Assembly: GCA_030682715.1 (NCBI GenBank) | Contig: JAUXNQ010000044.1 | Span: forward strand, 1-55,826 | DNA from: Methylotenera sp. | GTDB taxonomy: Bacteria > Pseudomonadota > Gammaproteobacteria > Burkholderiales > Methylophilaceae | Reading direction: 5' to 3' | Length of the DNA: 55,826 bases | Shown here: piece by piece, positions 17,907 through 28,121 of the stretch | Layout of the letters: each line of letters starts with the position of its first letter | Numbering within the stretch: position 1 is the stretch's first letter | The notes under the pieces: generated by a model | What the model saw: the letters and a program-made list of their open reading frames with translations, nothing else | Told to the model about the DNA's origin: nothing | The model's database searches: none | Made by a program: the position numbers and the translations under genes

Positions 17907-17995
17907 GTTGTTTCAAAAATTGCTGGGGCTAAAAATTAAAGTACCCAAGTTTTAGAGTACGAGAAAATTAAAGTACAAGCAATTTTTGAAGCAAC
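17907..17995 (+). other. Stem-loop 2 between nifH and nifD
   Basis: An 18-nt arm at 17907-17924 is complementary to 17978-17995 with one mismatch (17 of 18). The loop is about 53 nt. Together with stem-loop 1 it could raise nifH transcript levels over nifDK. Confidence 0.6.
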
Positions 17996-18034
17996 TTTAT
18001 TGTGAAATGTAGATTGTGAAATTAGGAGAAAGAA

Positions 18035-19492
18035 ATGACTTATACCGTTGATTTAGGCGTGAATGGCGCAGAACTAATTGAGGAGGTATTAAAAGCCTAC
18101 CCAGAAAAATCTGCCAAACGTCGCGCAAAACATTTGGGCGTGCATGAAGAAGGTAAATCTGACTGTGACGTAAAATCTAACATTAAATCATTACCAGGCG
18201 TGATGACGATTCGCGGCTGCGCCTACGCAGGCTCTAAAGGCGTGGTATGGGGTCCAATTAAGGATATGATTCATATTTCGCATGGCCCTGTCGGCTGTGG
18301 TCAATATTCTTGGGCATCACGTCGTAATTACTACATTGGTACTACAGGCGTTGATAGCTTTGGCACTATGCAGTTTACTTCTGATTTCCAAGAAAAAGAT
18401 ATTGTGTTTGGTGGCGATAAGAAACTGGAAAAAATCATGGATGAAATCCAAGTATTATTTCCGTTGAATAAAGGCATTACCATTCAATCTGAGTGCCCAA
18501 TTGGCTTAATTGGTGATGACATTGAAGCCGTTGCTAAGAAAAAATCTAAAGAATATGAAGGCAAAACGATTGTTCCAGTACGTTGCGAAGGCTTTCGTGG
18601 TGTATCACAATCATTAGGACACCACATCGCGAACGATGCGATACGTGACTTCATTTTCGACAAAACTGATCCAAACAAAAATGAATTCACTGGCACCCCT
18701 TATGATGTTGCGATTATCGGTGACTACAACATTGGTGGTGATGCTTGGTCAAGCCGTATTTTGCTTGAAGAAATGGGCTTACGTGTGATTGCACAATGGT
18801 CAGGCGATGGTTCTATTGCTGAGTTAGAAAACTCACCAAAAGCTAAATTAAATATTCTTCATTGCTACCGTTCAATGAACTACATCAGCCGCCACATGGA
18901 AGAAAAATACGGCATCCCCTGGGTAGAGTATAACTTCTTCGGCCCTTCAAAAATTGAAGAAAGTTTACGCAAAATTGCGGGCTTCTTTGATGATTCTATC
19001 AAAGAAAAAACTGAAGAAGTGATTGCTAAATACAAAGTACTGACTGATGCAGTGATTGCTAAATACAAACCACGTTTGCAAGGCAAAAGAGTCATGCTAT
19101 TTGTTGGTGGCTTACGTCCTCGTCACGTGATTGGTGCTTATGAAGATTTAGGCATGGAAGTAGTGGGTACTGGCTATGAGTTTGGTCATAACGATGACTA
19201 CCAACGCACCACACATTACGTGAAAGACGGCACGTTGATTTACGATGATGTGACAGGTTACGAATTTGAAAAATTTGTAGAAGCTGTACAGCCAGATTTA
19301 GTCGGTTCAGGCATCAAGGAAAAATACGTATTCCAGAAAATGGGCGTACCTTTCCGTCAAATGCACAGTTGGGATTACTCAGGCCCCTATCACGGTTATG
19401 ACGGCTTCGCCATCTTTGCCCGTGACATGGATATGGCAATTAACAACCCAGTATGGGCGTTGACTAAAACCCCATGGAAAAAAGCAGCTTAA
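18035..19492 (+). CDS. nifD: NifD, nitrogenase MoFe protein alpha subunit
   Basis: NifD holds FeMo-co and half of the P-cluster. The 485-aa protein shows [27 protein letters not shown] and [11 protein letters not shown], which supply P-cluster cysteines, and [15 protein letters not shown], with the FeMo-co histidine. It is preceded by TTAGGAGAAAG. nifK follows after 27 nt. The length matches the Mo-type family; no vnf or anf sequences were seen. Confidence 0.99.
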   Translation: MTYTVDLGVNGAELIEEVLKAYPEKSAKRRAKHLGVHEEGKSDCDVKSNIKSLPGVMTIRGCAYAGSKGVVWGPIKDMIHISHGPVGCGQYSWASRRNYYIGTTGVDSFGTMQFTSDFQEKDIVFGGDKKLEKIMDEIQVLFPLNKGITIQSECPIGLIGDDIEAVAKKKSKEYEGKTIVPVRCEGFRGVSQSLGHHIANDAIRDFIFDKTDPNKNEFTGTPYDVAIIGDYNIGGDAWSSRILLEEMGLRVIAQWSGDGSIAELENSPKAKLNILHCYRSMNYISRHMEEKYGIPWVEYNFFGPSKIEESLRKIAGFFDDSIKEKTEEVIAKYKVLTDAVIAKYKPRLQGKRVMLFVGGLRPRHVIGAYEDLGMEVVGTGYEFGHNDDYQRTTHYVKDGTLIYDDVTGYEFEKFVEAVQPDLVGSGIKEKYVFQKMGVPFRQMHSWDYSGPYHGYDGFAIFARDMDMAINNPVWALTKTPWKKAA

Positions 19493-19519
19493 CCGCTTCT
19501 TAATTAAAGGAGAAATGAA

Positions 19520-21079
19520 ATGAGCCAGAGTGCTGAAAAAGTATTAGACCACTTTAAACTGTTCCGTGAGCCAGAATATGAGGAAATGTTCGCGAAAAAG
19601 AAAGCGGAATTTGAATATCCAGTTCCAAATGAAGCCTTGCAACACACCATTGAGTGGACCAAGACTGAAGATTATCGCGAAAAGAACTTTGCGCGTGAAG
19701 CCTTAACAGTGAACCCAGCAAAAGCCTGTCAACCATTGGGCGCGGTGTTTGCTGCCAACGGCTTTGAAGGCACCTTACCCTTTGTACACGGCTCACAAGG
19801 CTGCGTGGCTTATTACCGCTCGCATTTTAGCCGTCACTTTAAAGAGCCTACCTCATGCGTATCTTCGTCAATGACTGAAGACGCTGCGGTGTTTGGTGGC
19901 TTGAACAATATGATAGATGGGTTAGCTAACTCATACAGCTTGTACAAACCAAAAATGATTGCGGTTTCAACCACTTGTATGGCAGAGGTAATTGGGGATG
20001 ACTTAAATGCGTTCATCAAAACCTCTAAAGAAAAAGGCTCAGTACCCGCTGAATATGACGTACCCTTTGCCCATACACCAGCCTTTGTAGGTAGCCATAT
20101 TACGGGTTATGACAACGCATTACACGGTGTACTTAAACATTTTTGGGATGGTAAAGCTGGCACAGTGCCACCGCTTGTACGTAAAGAAAATGATAGTATC
20201 AACTTCATTGGCGGCTTTGATGGTTACGTAGTCGGTAATAACCGTGAAATCAAACGTATATTCAAAGAATTTGGCATTAACCACACCATGCTTTGCGACC
20301 CATCAGATGCTTGGGACACCCCAACTGATGGTGAGTTCCGTATGTATGACGGCGGCACAACCTTAGAAGATGCAGCTAATGCAATTCATGCCAAAGCCAC
20401 TATTGCCATGCAAACCATCAGCACGGAAAAAACCGTTAAATTCATTGAAGAACACGGTCAAGAAGTGATTAAACTACACCACCCTGTCGGTGTGGGCGCC
20501 ACTGATGAATTCATCATGGAGCTATCACGCATTACTGGCAAAGCCATTCCAGACTCAATCACCTTAGAGCGCGGTCGCTTAGTGGATGCAATTGCTGACT
20601 CAAGCGCGCACATCCATGGTAAGAAATTCGCGCTGTATGGCGACCCAGACACCATGTTGGGCTTGACTGCATTCTTGCTAGAATTGGGTGCAGAACCAGT
20701 GACGGTATTGTCAACCAATGGCGACAAAGCATGGGCAGAGAAAGTACAAGCCTTGTTTGACGCCAGCCCATTTGGTACAAATTGTAAAGTGTATCCGAAA
20801 AAAGATTTATGGCACATGCGCTCACTGCTGTTCACAGACCCAGTAGACTTCTTAATCGGCAACACCTACGGTAAATACTTAGATCGTGATACTAAAACGC
20901 CATTGATTCGCATCGGCTTCCCGATTTTTGATCGCCATCATAAACATCGTTATCCAGTGTGGGGCTATCAAGGAGCGATGAATGTATTGGTAACTATACT
21001 CGATAAGATTTTTGATGAGATGGATGCAGATACCAATGGCATCGGCACCACCGACTATAGTTTTGATATTATTCGCTAG
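19520..21079 (+). CDS. nifK: NifK, nitrogenase MoFe protein beta subunit
   Basis: NifK is the P-cluster partner of NifD. The 519-aa protein has [20 protein letters not shown] and [20 protein letters not shown], with P-cluster cysteines, and [13 protein letters not shown]. The C-terminus ends in the usual YSFDIIR. AAAGGAGAAA precedes the start. A ferredoxin gene follows after 64 nt. Confidence 0.99.
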   Translation: MSQSAEKVLDHFKLFREPEYEEMFAKKKAEFEYPVPNEALQHTIEWTKTEDYREKNFAREALTVNPAKACQPLGAVFAANGFEGTLPFVHGSQGCVAYYRSHFSRHFKEPTSCVSSSMTEDAAVFGGLNNMIDGLANSYSLYKPKMIAVSTTCMAEVIGDDLNAFIKTSKEKGSVPAEYDVPFAHTPAFVGSHITGYDNALHGVLKHFWDGKAGTVPPLVRKENDSINFIGGFDGYVVGNNREIKRIFKEFGINHTMLCDPSDAWDTPTDGEFRMYDGGTTLEDAANAIHAKATIAMQTISTEKTVKFIEEHGQEVIKLHHPVGVGATDEFIMELSRITGKAIPDSITLERGRLVDAIADSSAHIHGKKFALYGDPDTMLGLTAFLLELGAEPVTVLSTNGDKAWAEKVQALFDASPFGTNCKVYPKKDLWHMRSLLFTDPVDFLIGNTYGKYLDRDTKTPLIRIGFPIFDRHHKHRYPVWGYQGAMNVLVTILDKIFDEMDADTNGIGTTDYSFDIIR

Positions 21080-21143
21080 CAAACACGTACTTGGCAATCT
21101 GCTTAAAATGGATTACCAAGCACTTAATGATTAAGGAAAAATC

Positions 21144-21491
21144 ATGGCAAACGTAACATTTAGTTCACCCAAGATCAAAAAAGACATTACAGTTTACGCC
21201 ACTGCAGGCGATTGCAGCACATTGCTAGCATTAGCTAAAACACACAAAGTGCCTGTGGAATTCGAGTGCGAAAATGGTGAGTGTGGCTCATGCGCGGTTG
21301 AAGTTGCTATTTTAGGCAATAAGCAACCAATGGGCGTACATCTTACCGAAAAGGAAAAAACTGTACTCAAGCTTGCTGGCAAAATCACCAAGCAACAGAT
21401 TGCAGATTCAGAGGTGACTGACATTCCACCTCCATGGCGTTTGGCTTGCCAGTTTATCGTACGTAACGAAGATATTTTGGTTAAGTTTTAA
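21144..21491 (+). CDS. [2Fe-2S] ferredoxin of the nifHDK operon
   Basis: This 115-aa plant/adrenodoxin-like ferredoxin has FECENGECGSCAVEV, with three ligands, and RLACQFIV, with the fourth. A 25-residue helical insertion separates the two parts, as in the ferredoxin at 37632-37991. Its place after nifK suggests electron supply to NifH or cluster repair. A terminator follows. Confidence 0.9.
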   Translation: MANVTFSSPKIKKDITVYATAGDCSTLLALAKTHKVPVEFECENGECGSCAVEVAILGNKQPMGVHLTEKEKTVLKLAGKITKQQIADSEVTDIPPPWRLACQFIVRNEDILVKF

Positions 21492-21536
21492 ACGTATTAA
21501 TTAACTCTTCCCTTCGGTGTAAATCCGAAACCTTTA

Positions 21537-21562
21537 CAGCCTCCTTTTTGGAGGCTTTTTTA
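21537..21562 (+). terminator. Rho-independent terminator of nifHDK-fdx
   Basis: GCCTCC (21539-21544) and GGAGGC (21550-21555) form a stem with a T5 loop, followed by a run of T. It lies about 50 nt after the ferredoxin stop. Confidence 0.88.
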
Positions 21563-21598
21563 TCATAATGTATCTTTTCCTACGTAAGCATTTGTAAT

Positions 21599-21614
21599 TG
21601 TCGCATTTACGACG
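21599..21614 (+). promoter_or_regulatory. Degenerate NifA site upstream of nifE
   Basis: TGT-CGCATTTACG-ACG differs from the NifA consensus only in the last base. It lies about 56 bp upstream of the nifE -24 element. Confidence 0.5.
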
Positions 21615-21669
21615 TGAATTACTATATGTTTTATTGATATAAATCATATAGTTAAAATTTAAATACTAT

Positions 21670-21685
21670 TGGCATGTTGTTTGCT
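21670..21685 (+). promoter_or_regulatory. Sigma-54 promoter of the nifE operon
   Basis: TGGCAT-GTTGT-TTGCT keeps the GG and GC pairs with the correct spacing. Transcription should start near 21697, 27 nt before nifE. Confidence 0.88.
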
Positions 21686-21723
21686 AAAGATTAAATGACA
21701 ACAAAAGATAAAGGCATACCGTC

Positions 21724-23139
21724 ATGGCATCGCTCAACGAAAAGGTACAAGACGTTTTTAACGAACCTGCTTGTGATAAAAATCAGGCCAAAGGTGAGAA
21801 AGAGCGTAAAAAAGGTTGTACCAAACAGCTCACTCCAGGAGCAGCTGCTGGCGGTTGCGCTTTTGATGGGGCGAAGATTGCCTTACAGCCAATCACTGAT
21901 GTCGCACATTTAGTTCACGGCCCTATCGCTTGCGAAGGCAATGGCTGGGACAATCGTGGTTCTAAATCATCTGATTCAAAACTGTATCGTACAGGTTTTA
22001 CCACCGACATTAGCGAGCTAGACGTAATTTATGGTGGTGAAAAACGCTTGTATAAATCAATTAGAGAAATTATCGAAAAATACGATCCTCCAGCAGTATT
22101 TGTTTATCAAACCTGCGTTACCGCACTGATTGGCGATGATATTGAAGCTGTGTGTAAAGCCGCCACTACCAAATTTTGCAAACCGATTATTCCGATTAAC
22201 GCACCAGGCTTTGTAGGCGCCAAGAATTTAGGCAATAAACTTGCTGGTGAAGCGCTACTTGAATATGTTATTGGTACGCAAGAGCCAGAATTCACAACAC
22301 CTTACGACATCAACATCATTGGTGAATATAATTTGGCAGGTGAATTATGGCAAATCAAACCATTGCTAGATGAGCTCGGTATTCGCATTTTGTCTTGTAT
22401 TTCTGGCGATGCTAAATACAAAGAAGTGGCTTATTCACATCGCGCTAAAGCAGCGATGATGGTCTGTTCTAAAGCCATGATTAACGTGGCACGTAAAATG
22501 GAAGAGCGCTACAACATCCCATTCTTTGAAGGTTCATTCTACGGTATTACAGATACTAGTGAGAGCCTACGCCAAATTGCCAAATTATTAGTGCAACAGG
22601 GTGCCTCTGAAGAATTACTATCTCGTACTGAGAAACTCATTTTCCGTGAAGAAACTCGCGCTTGGAAAGGCATCAATCGCTATAGACCTAAACTTCAAGG
22701 CAAAAAAGTCTTGCTGATTACTGGTGGCGTTAAATCTTGGTCTGTCGTTTCAGCCTTGCAAGAAGGTGGCATGGAGATTGTTGGCACTAGCGTTAAAAAA
22801 TCTACCGATGAAGATAAAGATAAAATCAAAGAACTGATGGGCGAAGATGCGCATATGTTCGACGATATGCGCCCACGTGATATGTACGCCATGCTTAAAG
22901 AATGTCGAGCTGACATTATGCTTTCAGGTGGTCGTAGTCAATTTGTTGCACTAAAAGTCAAAATGCCGTGGTTGGACATCAACCAAGAGCGTCACCACGC
23001 TTATGCAGGTTATGTTGGCATGGTAGAACTAGTGAAGCAAATAGAACAAGCGCTTTATCATCCTGTATGGGCGCAAGTACGTAAACCTGCGCCATGGGAA
23101 GCTGAACTCTCAGATATTACTGAAGCAAAGGCTGCATGA
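21724..23139 (+). CDS. nifE: NifE, FeMo-cofactor scaffold
   Basis: NifEN is the scaffold on which NifB-co becomes FeMo-co. NifE has 471 aa and resembles NifD. It shows CAFDGAKIALQPI, HGPIACEGNGWDNRGS and [15 protein letters not shown]. Its last bases overlap the nifN start (ATGA). It heads an operon through nifN, nifX, DUF269, CCE_0567, fdxB, nifQ, SagB-like, rhodanese-ankyrin and a 109-aa gene. Confidence 0.98.
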   Translation: MASLNEKVQDVFNEPACDKNQAKGEKERKKGCTKQLTPGAAAGGCAFDGAKIALQPITDVAHLVHGPIACEGNGWDNRGSKSSDSKLYRTGFTTDISELDVIYGGEKRLYKSIREIIEKYDPPAVFVYQTCVTALIGDDIEAVCKAATTKFCKPIIPINAPGFVGAKNLGNKLAGEALLEYVIGTQEPEFTTPYDINIIGEYNLAGELWQIKPLLDELGIRILSCISGDAKYKEVAYSHRAKAAMMVCSKAMINVARKMEERYNIPFFEGSFYGITDTSESLRQIAKLLVQQGASEELLSRTEKLIFREETRAWKGINRYRPKLQGKKVLLITGGVKSWSVVSALQEGGMEIVGTSVKKSTDEDKDKIKELMGEDAHMFDDMRPRDMYAMLKECRADIMLSGGRSQFVALKVKMPWLDINQERHHAYAGYVGMVELVKQIEQALYHPVWAQVRKPAPWEAELSDITEAKAA

Positions 23140-24539
23140 TGGCTGTAGTTAACACCAATCATAAATCCTGCACAGTCAATCCACTCAAAATGAGTCAGCC
23201 GATTGGTGCGGCCCTAGCCTTTATGGGTTTAAATAATTGCATGCCGACTTTACACGGTTCACAAGGTTGCACATCATTTGGCCTAGTGCTGTTTGTACGT
23301 CATTTCCGCGAAATGATTCCCATGCAAACCACCGCCATGAATGAGGTGAACACAATACTTGGTGGTATGGACAATATTGAACAAGCCATCATGAATATTT
23401 GGGAACGCACCAAGCCAGATGTTATTGGTTTAGCCTCTACAGGGCTCACAGAGACCAAAGGTGATGATGTGGATGCCTACATCAAGTTAATCCGCGGAAA
23501 ACATCCTGAACTGGCTGAAACAGTCATTATTTATGCATCTACACCAGATTATGTAGGCGCGTTTCAAGATGGCTGGAGCAAAGCTGCTGTGCGTATTATT
23601 GAAGAAACTGCTGTGCCATGTCAGGTGAAACAAGTTAATCGCGTCAACGTATTGCCTGGCTCACACCTTACACCTGCTGATATTGATGAGATTCGCGAAA
23701 TCATCGAGTCATTTGGATTGTTTGCAGTATTTATTCCTGACATTTCAGGCTCATTAGATGGGCATATTCCTGAAGACTTTACCCCTACTACCTTAGGCGG
23801 AACGACGCTTGTAGAGCTCCGCACGATGGGAGCAGCTCGTGCGACGATTGCAATTGGTGAACAGATACACGCCGCAGCAATTGAGCTGGAGATGAAGACT
23901 GGCGTGCCCTACACTATATTTGACCGACTAACTGGTTTAGATGCAAACGATAATTTTTTACAGTTTCTATCCAATCTTTCTGGCAAGCCAGTGGCTTTAA
24001 AATATCGCCGCCAGCGTAGCCAATTACAAGATGCCATGCTCGATGCGCACTTCTTCACCGGCGGTAAAAAAATCGCTATCGGCGCTGAGCCAGATTTGCT
24101 CTGGTCACTAGGGAATTTTCTGACAGAAATGGGCTGTGAATTAAGTGCCGTCGTGACGACTACTCAGTCACCTTTACTAGAAAAAATACCTGCACAAGAA
24201 GTCTTAATTGGTGATTTGGAAGACTTAGAAATGCGCGCCAAAGACTGTGATTTACTCATCACACATTCGCATGGCAGACAAATGGCAGAACGATTGCATT
24301 TGCCTTTCTTACGCTTCGGTATACCAAACTTTGACCGCCTAGGTGCGGCTCATAAATTATCAGTTGGCTATCGCGGTACCAAAGAGTTGGTATTTGAATT
24401 AGCGAATACCTTTTTGGCGGAAGACCATGAAGCAACGCCTGATAGCTGGCGAGAAAGTTTTCAAGAAATAGGCACTGAATTATCTAGCGAAGCCCACTCA
24501 ACTTGCGCCTCAAACGGCAGTTGTTCTAGTTGCAATTAA
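23136..24539 (+). CDS. nifN: NifN, FeMo-cofactor scaffold
   Basis: This 467-aa NifK-like partner of NifE has NPLKMSQPIGAALAFMG and HGSQGCTSFGLVLFVRHFRE. The start overlaps nifE by 4 nt; a second ATG follows immediately. The C-terminus is unusual, ending in a cysteine- and serine-rich tail, TCASNGSCSSCN. The tail may bind a cluster or metal (inference). Confidence 0.98.
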   Translation: MMAVVNTNHKSCTVNPLKMSQPIGAALAFMGLNNCMPTLHGSQGCTSFGLVLFVRHFREMIPMQTTAMNEVNTILGGMDNIEQAIMNIWERTKPDVIGLASTGLTETKGDDVDAYIKLIRGKHPELAETVIIYASTPDYVGAFQDGWSKAAVRIIEETAVPCQVKQVNRVNVLPGSHLTPADIDEIREIIESFGLFAVFIPDISGSLDGHIPEDFTPTTLGGTTLVELRTMGAARATIAIGEQIHAAAIELEMKTGVPYTIFDRLTGLDANDNFLQFLSNLSGKPVALKYRRQRSQLQDAMLDAHFFTGGKKIAIGAEPDLLWSLGNFLTEMGCELSAVVTTTQSPLLEKIPAQEVLIGDLEDLEMRAKDCDLLITHSHGRQMAERLHLPFLRFGIPNFDRLGAAHKLSVGYRGTKELVFELANTFLAEDHEATPDSWRESFQEIGTELSSEAHSTCASNGSCSSCN

Positions 24540-24557
24540 ATTTATTAGGAGACACAC

Positions 24558-24962
24558 ATGAAAGTCGCATTTTCTACACAAGATCTCAAACGCGTGGATG
24601 CCCACTTTGGTTGGGCTAAGAATATTTCCATCTACGAGCTGACACAAAAAGATTGGACATTTATTGAAACCGTGCAATTTGATGGCGATTTAAAAGAAGA
24701 TGGTGACGAAGACAAGCTAGCTCCAAAACTAGAAGCCATTAAAGATTGTGCTTTGCTTTATGTGGCAGCCATTGGCGGCTCTGCCGCTGCTAGAGTCGTT
24801 GCACATAAGATTCATCCAATCAAGGTATCAGAACCAGAAGTGATTGAAGAAGTATTAGCTAAATTACGTGACGTGCTGAATGGCACACCACCACCATTCT
24901 TAAGAAAAGCCATGATGCGTGATCAAGAGCGCACTTTTGAGTTTGATGAAGAAACTATTTAA
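24558..24962 (+). CDS. nifX: NifX, FeMo-co/NifB-co carrier
   Basis: This 134-aa protein begins [20 protein letters not shown] and shows the NifX/NafY fold that binds NifB-co in transit to NifEN. It lies 18 nt after nifN with AGGAGA before the ATG. The same domain type forms the C-terminus of NifB. Confidence 0.95.
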   Translation: MKVAFSTQDLKRVDAHFGWAKNISIYELTQKDWTFIETVQFDGDLKEDGDEDKLAPKLEAIKDCALLYVAAIGGSAAARVVAHKIHPIKVSEPEVIEEVLAKLRDVLNGTPPPFLRKAMMRDQERTFEFDEETI

Positions 24963-24984
24963 TTGTAAGTTTCAGGAGAAAAAC

Positions 24985-25476
24985 ATGACATCTACCGCTG
25001 CCGCAGTTGCAGAATCACCTACAGTAGCATCATCTGACCCATGGAAATCGCCCTTTGTATTGGAGTTAATCAAACAATGGCGTGCTCAAGATACACACGG
25101 CGCATGGGAAGGCAAAGATGATGCAACTTTACTTGCGCCTTACATCATCACCAAAGAACAACGTAAAGAAATGCCAATTATTGGCGACCCAGACCCAGAA
25201 ACCATTTGGCGTTTAGAGCTTTTTTACAATGCAGTTGGTCTTGCTATTGAGCGTGAAACTAAAAACATGGTATCGCCAATGATGAAAATGCATCACGAAG
25301 GTTTCGGCAAAATGATTTTAACTGCTGGACGCTTGGTGGTGGTGAATAAGCAACTACGCGACGTGCATAGATTTGGATTTGAAACCGTAGAAAAACTAGC
25401 AGCTGAAGGTGAGAAGTTTGTATCTGCAGCGGTTGAAATGATACATAAATTCCCTGAAGTAGCGAACTATAGTTAA
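24985..25476 (+). CDS. NifX-associated protein (DUF269)
   Basis: This 163-aa protein starts at the ATG at 24985 after AGGAGA. The sequences [31 protein letters not shown] and [19 protein letters not shown] are typical of DUF269 nif proteins. They always sit beside nifX. Their biochemical role is unproven, though cofactor assembly is likely. Confidence 0.92.
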   Translation: MTSTAAAVAESPTVASSDPWKSPFVLELIKQWRAQDTHGAWEGKDDATLLAPYIITKEQRKEMPIIGDPDPETIWRLELFYNAVGLAIERETKNMVSPMMKMHHEGFGKMILTAGRLVVVNKQLRDVHRFGFETVEKLAAEGEKFVSAAVEMIHKFPEVANYS

Positions 25477-25503
25477 GAGAAAAATAGTTAAGGAGCAAAA
25501 GTA

Positions 25504-25710
25504 ATGACTGAAGTAGAAGCAATTGACGTGATTAAAGCTGAAATTAAAAAGCTAAATGGGCAAGCAACTCAGTTAAAAATGGACTTGCATGATTTATCTG
25601 AAGATTTGCCGATAGGCTGGGAAAAAATTCCAGAAATCGCCGAAAAAACCTTTAAAGCATATGAACAATTAACAGACGCACGTAAAAGACTTGCAGGCGT
25701 AGGAGGCTAA
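25504..25710 (+). CDS. CCE_0567-type small metalloprotein
   Basis: This 68-aa protein has two helices ([20 protein letters not shown] and [18 protein letters not shown]) and matches the CCE_0567 (DUF683) family, known from nif clusters and reported to bind metal. AAGGAG precedes the ATG. It lies 1 nt before fdxB. Confidence 0.9.
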   Translation: MTEVEAIDVIKAEIKKLNGQATQLKMDLHDLSEDLPIGWEKIPEIAEKTFKAYEQLTDARKRLAGVGG

Positions 25711-25711
25711 C

Positions 25712-26014
25712 ATGGCATACAGCGTAACATTACCTAGTGGCGTGGAATGGATACCACAATTTGCTCAAGAGATTGAGGAAGAAAAATGCATTGGCTGTGG
25801 CAGATGCTTTAAAGTCTGTGGCCGTGATGTGCTACAGTTAGTTGGTATTGATGAAGATGGCGAACGTATTGCAGTGGCTTCAGAAGACGATGAAGATGCC
25901 GACGAATATGTGAGAATGATTATGACGATTGCGCACCCAGAGAATTGCGTAGGTTGTGAAGCCTGTTCTAAGATCTGTCCGAAAAAATGCTACACACATG
26001 GCCCTGCTGCATAA
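25712..26014 (+). CDS. fdxB: Ferredoxin III, nif-specific (FdxB)
   Basis: This 100-aa 2[4Fe-4S] ferredoxin has [14 protein letters not shown] and [14 protein letters not shown], separated by an acidic insertion (EDDEDADEY). FdxB proteins accompany nifENX and probably serve cofactor synthesis or electron supply. It is the fourth gene after nifN. Confidence 0.93.
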   Translation: MAYSVTLPSGVEWIPQFAQEIEEEKCIGCGRCFKVCGRDVLQLVGIDEDGERIAVASEDDEDADEYVRMIMTIAHPENCVGCEACSKICPKKCYTHGPAA

Positions 26015-26026
26015 ATAAACGTTCCC

Positions 26027-26422
26027 ATGCTACAGCAGCCCATTCATATTTTAAGTAAAGCTAGTCAGGTGCATCAGCATCCTGAACATCAACATGAGGA
26101 TGAATACGATGACATCGTACTGTTGCTAAAAGATCATGGACGTGATGATAGCGATGAAACACTGCATGTCGTGGCTTACGTGGCTGATGCCTGTATGGGA
26201 AGCAATCATTTATGGCAAGACATGCAGCTGCCAAATCGCAAAGCGTTGTCGGAATTAATGCAGCATTTTTTCCCAACACTTGCCGCTAAAAATACTGGCG
26301 ATATGAAATGGAAGAAGTTTTTTTACAAGCAATTATGTGAACGTGAAGACATCTTTATCTGCAAATCACCTTCTTGTGGTGATTGTGTCGATTACAATAA
26401 ATGCTTTGGTGCTGAGGACTAG
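26027..26422 (+). CDS. nifQ: NifQ, molybdenum donor for FeMo-co
   Basis: NifQ carries a Mo-Fe-S cluster and gives molybdenum to NifEN. This 131-aa copy ends in the defining C-X4-C-X2-C-X5-C motif (C112, C117, C120, C126). It is shorter than many NifQ proteins, and its N-terminus is rich in histidine (HQHPEHQHE). The upstream gene is fdxB. Confidence 0.93.
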   Translation: MLQQPIHILSKASQVHQHPEHQHEDEYDDIVLLLKDHGRDDSDETLHVVAYVADACMGSNHLWQDMQLPNRKALSELMQHFFPTLAAKNTGDMKWKKFFYKQLCEREDIFICKSPSCGDCVDYNKCFGAED

Positions 26423-26435
26423 TCCGTGTGATGCT

Positions 26436-28121
26436 ATGAAGCCAGAGCCTGACGCAACAAATTCAGCCGTAAATACTTCCGTAGCAACTGTCCGTACCTA
26501 CCATCAGCGTACAAAACACAATTTTGCAGCTTACGCACAAGGTCCAGACACGCTGGATTGGGATGCACAACCAGCCTCTTTTCGGCATTTTGAAAACATC
26601 CCCGACATTCAATTGCCAAACTTTAGTGAAAGCCTGCAAGACCCTGACTTATTTGCTGCTCTAACACGCCCGTTCGCCGTACTTTGCAAAACCATTCAAC
26701 CATTACCATACTCTCTAAGCACACTAGGTGCACTACTACATTTGTCGCTAGGCATTACTGCTTGGAAGTCGTACGGGCCAGATCGCTGGGCAGTGCGTGC
26801 GAACCCTTCTAGCGGCAATCTACATCCGATCGAAGCTTATGTGCTTGTGCAAGGTTTGCATGGTTTACCAAATGGCGTTTATCATTATTGCCCTGACAGT
26901 CATGCCTTGGAACGTCGCGCCGATATTGCTTGTGAGCAAGATAGTATACCCATGCTTCAAATCGGACTAAGCTCGGCAATGTGGCGCGAGGCTTGGAAAT
27001 ATGGCGAACGCGCGTTTCGCTACTGCCAGCTAGATACAGGGCATGCGATTGGCGCTCTCAGTTATGCAGCGCAAGCATTAGGCTGGTCATTAGCAGAACA
27101 AAAAGACATCACCTCTGACAAATTGGCGCATCTACTAGGCGTGGATAGAAATGCAGATTTCCCCGCACGACGTCATCCTGAAACCGAACGTGAAGAAGCA
27201 GAAATATTACTAAGCGTGTCATTTAATAGTGCCGCGACTAGTATCTCTCAGCAGATCACACCCGCCTTCTGGCAAGGCACAGCCTCCACCATAGATGCAC
27301 ACCCAATATACCGCTGGCCTGTAATTGAAGAAGTGGCGCTTGCATCCAGACAAACCGCTGCAAGAGTTAACGATACCGCTGTGCGACCCACAAGCAATAT
27401 CTATGTAACCGAAAAAAACAACCAAATTAGCACTGCCAGCGTGATACTAGGCCGCCGTAGCGCGCAACGTTTTAATGCCACTCACGTGATGCCAGCGCAA
27501 GATTTTATTAATATGCTGGATGCGTTATTACCCAAAGCCTCCACACCGTGGAATGCCTTATCATCGCCGCCAAGCATCAATATCCTGTTGTTTGTGCATC
27601 GGGTAGAGAGCTTTAAATCAGGGCTTTATCTGCTCACTCGCGTACCACGCCTTGCCGCGCAACTCGACGCCAAGTTAAGTCAACCGTTTTTACGTGAGCC
27701 TATAGCCAACGTGCCGGCACATTTGAACCTGCAATTTCTCACACCAGCCCCAATGGGTGATTTACACCGTATTGCACGTAGTATGCACTGCCATCAGGAT
27801 ATTGCCGCCAATGCCTGCTTTGCGCTAGGCATGCTGGCTGAATATGATGGTGTGATTGCCGACAATCCTGCCGCATATCGTGACATGCACCGCGAAGCTG
27901 GCTTAATCGGCCAAGTGCTTTATCTACAAGCCGAAATGGTTGGCTTACGTGGCACAGGCATCGGCTGTTTTTTTGACGATCCAATCCATGAGTTGCTCGG
28001 GTTGAGCGACGAAACATTCCAAACCATTTACCACTTCACCGTGGGTTTAGCGCTGGACGACACGCGCATTGAAAACATTCCAACTTCCTCTTTAACCATC
28101 ATGCAAGCGAGAATATTATGA
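26436..28121 (+). CDS. SagB-type (nitroreductase-fold) flavoprotein, two-domain
   Basis: This 561-aa protein starts at the ATG at 26436, 14 nt after nifQ. The first half (SSGNLHPIEAYVLVQGL and GALSYAAQALGWSLAEQKDI) matches SagB/ThcOx dehydrogenases, which bind FMN. The second half (RRSAQRFNATHVMPAQDF and GLIGQVLYLQAEMVGLRGTG) repeats the fold. SagB enzymes oxidise azolines in peptides, but no cyclodehydratase lies here, so the substrate is unknown. It overlaps the rhodanese-ankyrin gene by 4 nt. Confidence 0.8.
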   Translation: MKPEPDATNSAVNTSVATVRTYHQRTKHNFAAYAQGPDTLDWDAQPASFRHFENIPDIQLPNFSESLQDPDLFAALTRPFAVLCKTIQPLPYSLSTLGALLHLSLGITAWKSYGPDRWAVRANPSSGNLHPIEAYVLVQGLHGLPNGVYHYCPDSHALERRADIACEQDSIPMLQIGLSSAMWREAWKYGERAFRYCQLDTGHAIGALSYAAQALGWSLAEQKDITSDKLAHLLGVDRNADFPARRHPETEREEAEILLSVSFNSAATSISQQITPAFWQGTASTIDAHPIYRWPVIEEVALASRQTAARVNDTAVRPTSNIYVTEKNNQISTASVILGRRSAQRFNATHVMPAQDFINMLDALLPKASTPWNALSSPPSINILLFVHRVESFKSGLYLLTRVPRLAAQLDAKLSQPFLREPIANVPAHLNLQFLTPAPMGDLHRIARSMHCHQDIAANACFALGMLAEYDGVIADNPAAYRDMHREAGLIGQVLYLQAEMVGLRGTGIGCFFDDPIHELLGLSDETFQTIYHFTVGLALDDTRIENIPTSSLTIMQARIL

